From NCBI GenBank assembly GCA_963576475.1, contig OY754970.1:32093119-32157118 (forward strand): DNA of 64,000 bases, read 5' to 3'. Shown piece after piece: positions 57,577-64,000 of the stretch. Below the pieces are notes generated by a model. The model saw nothing but the letters and a program-made list of their open reading frames with translations. It was not told the origin of the DNA and ran no database searches. The translations under genes and the position numbers were made by a program. The stretch comes from Molanna angustata (Eukaryota; Arthropoda; Insecta; Trichoptera; Molannidae). Numbering within the stretch: the stretch's first letter is position 1; each line of letters begins with the position of its first letter.

Positions 57577-57748
57577 GTGGCACAGTTGGTAAGCCGTTCG
57601 GTTTCTGTGCGGGTGTCCTGGGTTCGATCCCCAGCAGAGGAAAAATTTATTTAAATATATTTCTCACGCACGTATTGCTTAGTTGGAAGAAATCGCCATA
57701 CGGCATAAACTCGCCACTTGCTCAGGGTGCAAGGAAGTGTTTATTATT
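57577..57748 (+). mobile_element. tRNA-derived SINE family S2 copy
   Basis: Intact A box (GGCACAGTTGGTAAGCCG) and B box (GGGTTCGATCCCCAGCAGAG). The body is internally deleted (CTCACGCACGTATTGC then AGTTGGAAGAAATCGCCATA), ending CTCAGGGTGCAAGG and TTATTATTAT. Confidence 0.85.
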
Positions 57749-58239
57749 ATCGATACATACATAAACAAATAATATTATTGTACCTACGTAAAGAGACTTC
57801 ACGTTGCTCGGGTTAGTTGGAAGAAATAAACCCGCCTTTGTACACATGTACATAAATTATATAAATAAATAAATAAATAAAGATACATTCAGAACAATAA
57901 AAAATATAAAACTGCCACAATGTGTTTTTAAAAGTCAATTAAACATACATTTTCCATCATAAGAAATGATATATTATGTATAATTATTTTTTGCTACTTT
58001 ACGAAAATGACAACGTGCCAAGACATCATACATCGAAATGAGCAATAATTATGTTGGCGACAGTTATTTTAGCATTATTATGTGAGACATAGTGAGTCAT
58101 ATCTAGGGATGTCATTGCCAAGTATTTACGTTAAATAATAAAAACATACTATTATATAAAAAAAATATATGTTAAGGTCATTACTCGTCAAATATGTATA
58201 TTGTATTTTTCAAAGTGTAAAAATCAAAGCATATCCATA
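57749..58239. other. AT-rich sequence with S2 scrap and (AAAT)n
   Basis: GTTAGTTGGAAGAAATAAAC near 57812 is an S2 scrap, and AAATAAATAAATAAAT lies at 57860-57880. Nothing else was recognised. Confidence 0.4.
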
Positions 58240-58560
58240 TACTAAAATTGGTTTGTGGACAGGTAAAGTCACCCGTAATCTTTCGCTTTGCGAGCTCTTC
58301 CATCTATGTATACACAAAACCAATCCAGCCAACCAGGAAAATGTTATTAGAAAAGACAACATTTAATTATTAAAATGTGGTTAAAGTTCATTTTGACGCA
58401 ATTCTGATAGTTTAGGAAAGGTAGGTAAAACAAACAGAATGCCACAAAGTACCACAGACACGATAAAAAAAATTCTACGGTAGGACTCGACAAACAAGAG
58501 ATTGCGGGTGACAGTTTTATAAAGCGTTGTTAAAAATCTATGGATGCAAAGGTCAGGGAA
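58240..58560. repeat. Imperfect inverted repeat next to the minisatellite
   Basis: GTCACCCGTAATCTTTCGCT (58268 on) pairs imperfectly with GACAAACAAGAGATTGCGGG/TGAC (58488 on), and ATCTATG.. with ..TATGGAT. TACTAAAATTGGTTTGTGGA at its left also recurs after the minisatellite (59103, CTAAAATTGGTTTATGCACA), so the minisatellite is bracketed by related sequence. Confidence 0.5.
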
Positions 58561-58586
58561 AAAGTGAGACGTAATTCGCTGCACAA

Positions 58587-59097
58587 CATCGAAAGCCAAC
58601 TATTTTTTTTTTGTTTTGGTTCGTCGAAAGCCAACTATTTTTTTTTGGTTTTGGTTCGTCGAAAGCCAACTATTTTATTTTTTTTTTGGTTCGTCGAAAG
58701 CCAACTATTTTATTTTTTTTTTGGTTCGTCGAAAGCCAACTATTTTTTTTTTTGGTTTTGGTTCGTCGAAAGCCAACTATTTTATTTTTTTTTTTGGTTC
58801 GTCGAAAGCCAACTATTTTTTTTTTTGTTTTGGTTCGTCGAAAGCCAACTATTTTTTTTTTTGTTTTGGTTCGTCGAAAGCCAACTATTTTTTTTTTGTT
58901 TTGGTTCGTCGAAAGCCAACTATTTTTTTTTGTTTTGGTTCGTCGAAAGCCAACTATTTTTTTTTGTTTTGGTTCGTCGAAAGCCAACTATTTTTTTTTG
59001 TTTTGGTTCGTCGAAAGCCAACTATTTTTTTTTTGTTTTGGTTCGTCGAAAGCCAACTATTTTTTTTTGGTTTTGGTTCGTCGAAAGCCAACTATTT
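58587..59097 (+). repeat. Minisatellite, ~15 units of 34-38 bp
   Basis: Units of GGTTCGTCGAAAGCCAACTA followed by T8-T12 and GTTTT or GGTTTT. The 20-bp core is essentially invariant; only the T run and the following G-spacer vary. Because no unit contains a stop, three plus frames stay open (e.g. WFVESQLF, VRRKPTIF, GSSKANYF), which is an artefact. Confidence 0.95.
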
Positions 59098-59110
59098 TTC
59101 TGTACTAAAA

Positions 59111-59159
59111 TTGGTTTATGCACAGGTTATGTCAGTCGCATAACCTGTGCATAAACCAA
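59111..59159. repeat. 21-bp perfect stem with 7-nt loop
   Basis: TTGGTTTATGCACAGGTTAT+G, loop TCAGTCG, then the exact inverse. It directly follows the minisatellite. Confidence 0.9.
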
Positions 59160-59529
59160 GATAGATATCTACTTAATCATATAGCAATTGAGCAAATGCA
59201 AGATCAAGACTGGGATTGTCCTGGTATTGCACCCCCGGTCTTGGTCTTGCATACTGAATCTAGTCTTTGTATTGCAACTTTAGCTAAAAATATTTTTAAA
59301 CCTCTAAAATTTCAGCAATTACAATGAATATATGCAAATATGCAAAAAAAAAACATTTATAGTATAATTTCAATAGTGCGTAGTTAATTTCTTACTTTTA
59401 AATTAAAATGAATAAGGTTATAAAATTTTGCGAGACAGCAAGACTCTTGGTATTACAAAGCATGGTCTTGGTCTCGCGATCTTGACCAAACAAGTCTCCA
59501 AGACTTACAAGACTTTTGTTCATCACTAG

Positions 59530-60763
59530 ACCGGAAGACTTGGATTATTGTCTTGTAACGCTATTTTGGTCTTGCAAGCTCACCTAAAATGGTTTTGATT
59601 TAAATAAATGGAAGACTAGTCTCACTGATCACTAATAGTAATTTAAATTTTAATAAACATTATTGAGAATATATTAAGACGCAAGAAAACAGTCATAAAC
59701 AAAAAAACAAGGCAATGGCGTAATTTGTGAATAATTATGAAATAATGTTATTTAAAAAAATATATATCTCCAAGATAGGGTGTTGCAAAGAAGCCGTAAG
59801 ATCACACTTATAACCAGATGCAGTGGTATTTCTCATTTGAACATAGGAAAATGTATATATGAGTGTTTTGAGATTTACAAATGCCAAATGCTAATCAAAA
59901 ATTTGCATCAAATGTCGCAAATCAACATCAATGCACAGGATTTTTATATTATTGTAATAAATTATAACATCAAATCCAACCAATGAATATTATAATATTG
60001 TGATAGAAGATAAACATTATAATGAATGTTATATAAGTAATCACCTAAAGAGACATCTGTTGTCAATTATCTAATACATTATATGAAGTATCCAGCTGGT
60101 AGGCAATTTAGTTAAGGTGCTACAACTACAAATCGATAGAGCGTTCACGGTACACGCTAAATACTAAACTTGAGAATAATATTATTAACTGAGTATATTT
60201 TCAAAGACATGTGAAATACAAATTAATCTTAGCTCGTGGTCTATTTCGTTTCTACGGAAATAGAAACTAAAGTTCAAATGCGTATAGATTAAAAATAAAT
60301 GAAAACTATCCTTTGATATATTAAGTATCTGGATGATTTATTTAATCCCAATTAATTGATTATTAGAAATAAACAATTGATTTCCAAATTCTGTCTTCCA
60401 ATTGATAACCACAATTTGCTTTCTAGCCTTATGCAATTATAAATCCACGATGTTAATTATCTTTCTAAAATTCATTCAAACAACTAATTATCTTTCAATA
60501 AATAATTTAAACATAATGATTCATGTTTTGTTTATTGTTGTCATAAACGTATAGTTTACTGTAAATTTACTATTGGAATGGTAAATAACAGTGAACGAGT
60601 AGGTACCTACGTAAATAATTGTATTCAATTAATTATGTTCATCTAGACATCTTCTTGACTCCTATGTTCAAAGCATCATTTTAACACCGACTTATTCACT
60701 AATTTTTGTAAACCTATACAATTTTTAACTAACACAGTAAAACAAAGATAATAATTATCTTGA
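59530..60763. other. AT-rich sequence, CAAGAC-rich at its start
   Basis: 59530-59650 repeats the CAAGACT/AGTCTTG style of the preceding element and ends TGATCACTAATAG, perhaps a second related terminus. The rest shows nothing recognisable. Confidence 0.35.
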
Positions 60764-61451
60764 GAGGGTGACTGCTACCAACGTACCTATTTTAACAATT
60801 TGAATTTACATCATTACTACAAAACGAATCATTTTGAAAAAATAACCTAGTTAGTTTGGATATTAATAAAGAAAAATATACATTAACTTTTTAATTATGT
60901 TCTGTATATATTATTGTAGGAAAATAATAAGCATACCCCAATTTTTGACATTTATCTTAAATTTCTAAAAAACTACAAGGTACCGAGCATTATATTTTTT
61001 TTATAAATGAAAGAAGATCAGAATATCTGGAAAAATACGATGTATCGTTGCATTAATGCATCAAGTTTAGTTAATAAACAAAAAAAACTTTTATTACGCA
61101 ATGGCGCTGAATGGAAAATAAATGTTTTTTAGGTTTATTTACTAAACCTGAAGCATTAATGCAACGTCACATCATATTTTTCTAGATATTTTTGCCTTCT
61201 TTAATTTAAAAAAAATATATGTTGAACGCCTTATATTTTATTAAAAATAAAAAAATAAAGATAAACGTTGAAAATCGGGGAATGCCATTATTTTTCTACA
61301 AGAATTTATACAGAACATTATCAAAAAGTAAAGATATATTTTTCTTTATTAATACCCAAACTATCGAAATTATTTTTTTTATAACGATTTGATAAGAAAT
61401 AACGATGGTATATCAAATTGAAAAATAGGTACGTTGGCAGCAGTCCCCCCT
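60764..61451. mobile_element. Long foldback element (~688 bp)
   Basis: Ends AGGGTGACTGCTACCAACGT + ACC and, inverted, AGGGGGGACTGCTGCCAACG + TACC. Pairing continues inward: GAAAAATATA...AATACCC relatives, TTCTGTATA/TATACAGAAC, GCATAC CCC/GGGGAATGC, CGTTGCATTAATGC/GCATTAATGCAACG. Arms are about 300 bp with modest divergence. No coding region. Confidence 0.75.
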
Positions 61452-61883
61452 TAATAAAAATAATTCCTTAAAACGTTTTAGGTTTGAAATGAATTAATTG
61501 GAAGTAGTAAATGAACTAAAAAAATATTCTATAAATAGAAAAGAGTGTCGGATATATTAATTTTAAAATAAAAAGGGCAATATCATTTCAAACTTACCGC
61601 AATTACATAACGAAATAGATACATCACTAGGCCTATTTACTGCGAGTATTACATTACGATAAGAAAAATGTCAAGGTTCTAAACCACATGTTTCCAAAGC
61701 TGGCGAGTGGCCGCCGCGCCGTGAGGACAATAGCGGGCTAAGGTTTTTAAAAATTTAATCGCAAACTGATAATTTTTTTTAAACAACAAAAAAATAGTGT
61801 ATTTAAACTATTATATGAATCGCAAATCTTTTGGCCATTCACAAACTCGCTTTCGTCGAGCATTGTCAGAATGGTGTATTTAT
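61452..61883. other. Unassigned sequence
   Basis: A short GC-rich patch (GGCGAGTGGCCGCCGCGCCG, 61703-61722) stands out, without open frame or splice context. Nothing else recognised. Confidence 0.35.
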
Positions 61884-62071
61884 CTGGGGGGCAATTCTGG
61901 TCCAACCGGCGATATGTAAACCCTCATGATTAACCATATCATGGATATAATTATCATATGGAGTTCTATGATATCTAAAGACATTATAGAACTCCATATA
62001 ATAATTATATCCATGATATGGGTAATCGTGAGGGTTTTGATTTCGCCGGTTGGACCAGACTTGCCCCCCAG
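61884..62071. mobile_element. Palindromic MITE, copy 2 (188 bp)
   Basis: Ends CTGGGGGGCAATTCTGGTCC and GGACCAGACTTGCCCCCCAG. The inner arms CCATATCATGGATATAATTA and TGGAGTTCTATGATATC match copy 1 at 8024. The left arm carries small differences (GGCGATATGTAAACC against GGCGAAATCAAAACC). Confidence 0.87.
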
Positions 62072-62098
62072 GTAGTGAAATATATGTAATCTATCATT

Positions 62099-62330
62099 GT
62101 CGGCCTTCGTGGCTCAGTTTGTTAGGTATCTTACTGCTGTTCCAAGGGTCCCGGGTTCGATTCCCGGTGGAGACACAGTTAATTGTGTTTTCAGTCTGGA
62201 ACTGTGAGACGATAAATATCGCAAGTCTCCAGAATGTGACAACTTGTTATTGGGTACGTGTTAAATTAATATTTTACATAGTACCTGTTAGTTGCCCGAG
62301 AAGCAATATTAAATAAATACCAAAACGGTG
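62099..62330 (+). mobile_element. tRNA-derived SINE family S1, full copy
   Basis: CGGCCTTCGTGGCTCAGTTT, GTTAGGTATCTTACTGCTGT and B box GGTTCGATTCCCGGTGGAGA, then GTGAGACGATAAATATCGCA, AGTCTCCAGAATGTGACAAC and GTTAGTTGCCCGAGAAGC with an A-rich tail. It inserted 27 bp after the palindromic MITE. Confidence 0.87.
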
Positions 62331-63477
62331 ATACAATTAATAATAATACAAATATCGTAGGTAGCCCAATTTTCCAATAACATTTGAACATATTCATAAT
62401 AATATATTGTCACCCCCTCTAGTTAGCCTCCCCTACCCTTCCCCTGTAAAGCATGCCAATTCTCCATAATAATTATTTTAATTTTATTTCAAACGAAGGA
62501 GAAGTACCCTCCGAAACCGGTCGATGTATCGACGGAGTTAAGTGTGCGACACAAAGTTTAAAAGTTAATTAATTTTGTTGTTGTAGTAATATTATTACTA
62601 GTGTTTTATTCTGTGTTATTAATCTATTTTCCGTCGGCAAAATAAATAAAATATTTTAATTTTATCACTACATTCAATTTTATAGTTTTTTTTTTCAAAA
62701 CGTCCATTTATATTGACATTATCAATAAGCTTGAAAAAGAAAATCTGAGTATGAAGCGTTAAAAGTGGGTTAAGGACTTAAAAAAACTTTGCACACTTGT
62801 GGACTAAATCGATACCTATCGGAATACAAACTTACCTAAAATAACAATAGACAGGATATTATTGTGTTGACAATTCAAAATAGAATACAAAAATCCACCT
62901 CCAGTTTCCAACATACTTTACAATTTATATATTTATGTACTCTCAAATATGCAAGTAAAACAGATATATATTTTAAATAAGCATGCCTTTGAGACAAATC
63001 ACCATAATTTTTACATATTTTATTAGAACAAAAATGACATTATTTTCAAGTGTTTTTATTTCCTAATAACTCACTCTCCGTTTTAATATCTTCACTTCTT
63101 ATGAAAGACAAAAAGTAAATTCATAAAATATAAAAACAAGCAAGAGATATGAGTTCACCAAGAAGAGATAAACAAACCAAGATCAACCCGCATGAAATCA
63201 ACAAATGCTCTGGACCTAACCACCTAAGACTTATATATATATTTTTGTATATTTGTTCTTCCTATCAAAACTAAGGAAAAGATTTTTTGGAAATCTAGAA
63301 TTTCAGTTATTAATTTTCAAAAATACGAAAATTGCACAAATTCGGTCTCGTCTTGAGGTCTTTAAATGGCTCTAGTTTGAAAACTATTAGACATAGAATG
63401 CTGAAATTTTCACAATTTTACTATCATAAAATATACTCTGGAACTTTGGATAGAAACCAATTTTCGCGGTTTTATAA
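62331..63477. other. AT-rich sequence with a CCGAAACCGG repeat scrap
   Basis: 62490-62570 contains CCCTCCGAAACCGGTCGATG, related in style to the palindrome arm at 43.4 kb. Otherwise nothing recognised. Confidence 0.4.
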
Positions 63478-63754
63478 TTTTCGCATTTATGGTTTTTGAG
63501 ATGTATGGAAAAAAAAATAAAAGTTGATAACCACCGATTGAAACAAAAATTCGAAATACTAAGTACAAAAGTTTCATCACACGTTCACACACGGACACGC
63601 TCACACACATGCACGCACACGCACACATACACACACTAAATGTTCTACTCCAAATTCTGAGTAAATCTTTGTAAGGAACAAACATATATGCTGCGAAGCC
63701 ACTAAGTTGGTGCTCTTTGACTTCAATGTTGAAAAAACCATAAAAAATATAGAC
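63478..63754 (-). mobile_element. Helentron/HINE-like fragment with CA-rich core
   Basis: Inverted fragment: TTTTGAGATGTATGG, AAAAGTTGATAACCACCGAT, CA-rich core 63582-63637, TGTTCTACTCCAAATTCTGA, TATATGCTGCGAAGCCACTA and TTTGACTTCAATGTTG. It is cut at ATATAGACCT by the palindromic MITE, so the 5' hairpin end is lost. Confidence 0.75.
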
Positions 63755-64000
63755 CTGGGGGCAAGTCTGGTCAACAAACGGAATCAAAACCACACATGTT
63801 TACCCATATCATTGATATACTTAATTATCTTATGGAGTTCTATAACATCTTAAGATATTATAGAACTCAATAAGACAATTATATCCATGATATGAGTAAA
63901 CATGGGTGAAAAACCACCCATGTTTACCCATATCATGGATATAATTATCTTATTGAGTTCTATAATATCTTAAGATGTTATAGAACTCCATAAGATAATT
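63755..64000. mobile_element. Palindromic MITE, duplicated-palindrome copy, runs off the window
   Basis: CTGGGGGCAAGTCTGGTCAA opens an arm (GTTTACCCATATCAT, TATGGAGTTCTATAACATCT) that folds back to GATATGAGTAAACATGGGT at 63907. After GAAAAACC the forward arm (ACCCATGTTTACCCATATCA) and its return begin again. The order is arm, inverse, arm, inverse. The end is outside the window. Confidence 0.8.

Larger units (their letters stand above)
57200..59529. mobile_element. Possible hAT-like non-autonomous element (2.3 kb), with nested repeats
   Basis: Putative inverted ends CTAGCGATGAGTAAAA and TTTTGTTCATCACTAG match at 13 of 16, with AGTCTTG/CAAGACT-rich subterminal sequence on both sides. The flanking 8-mers (GGCGAGAA, ACCGGAAG) do not match, so true insertion ends are unproven. 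It contains an S2 SINE, an inverted repeat and a 15-unit minisatellite. No transposase seen. Confidence 0.35.

Noticed and set aside
58540..59154. Proteins of 165-204 residues at the 58.6-kb minisatellite
   Set aside because: Three overlapping plus frames are all open because the tandem unit lacks stops; the peptides are only the repeat read in three phases.

Overview
This window is AT-rich, repeat-dense DNA from an animal nuclear genome, almost certainly an insect. The signs are insect-type core promoter motifs (TATA box plus TCAGT initiator on the minus strand near 47.5 kb), GT-AG splice sites around short, relatively GC-rich exons, tRNA-derived SINEs, LINE fragments, hAT-type MITEs and many foldback elements. 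The frequent TAGGTA/TACCTA words resemble Lepidoptera, but that is an impression, not proof. No bacterial-style genes, rRNA or CRISPR array was seen.

The only gene I recognise is on the minus strand. Positions 12465-12607 hold an exon encoding the LD1 motif (DALLADLQ) of paxillin, a focal-adhesion adaptor. It begins in phase 1. Two upstream minus-strand exon candidates end in the same phase: one at 40723-40903, with a TATA box behind it near 41.2 kb, and one at 17963-18080. A clear TATA+Inr promoter lies at about 47.5 kb. The simplest reading is that most of the window is the long 5' intron region of paxillin with alternative first exons. That linkage is inference from phase and strand only.

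The rest is mobile DNA. A Helentron/HINE-like family (subterminal inverted repeats, CA/TG microsatellite core, 3' hairpin ending in CTAG, insertion between T residues) has full or partial copies at 0.5-1.2, 2.0-2.3, 14.3-16.3, 21.0-21.9, 25.6, 27.1-28.8 and 63.5 kb. One copy has inserted cleanly into another. Three tRNA-derived SINE families, two non-LTR retrotransposon groups, two hAT MITEs with perfect 8-bp target duplications, several palindromic MITEs and two (TA)n tracts fill most of the remainder.

The most striking object is 29.6-40.6 kb: about 33 tandem copies of a ~313-bp monomer arranged in a six-monomer higher-order repeat. The array sits inside the ends of a dispersed ~0.55-kb mobile element (a plain copy lies at 4661-5214), and that element is itself inserted in a foldback MITE. 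This looks like a satellite array born or captured inside a transposable element in a gene-proximal region.
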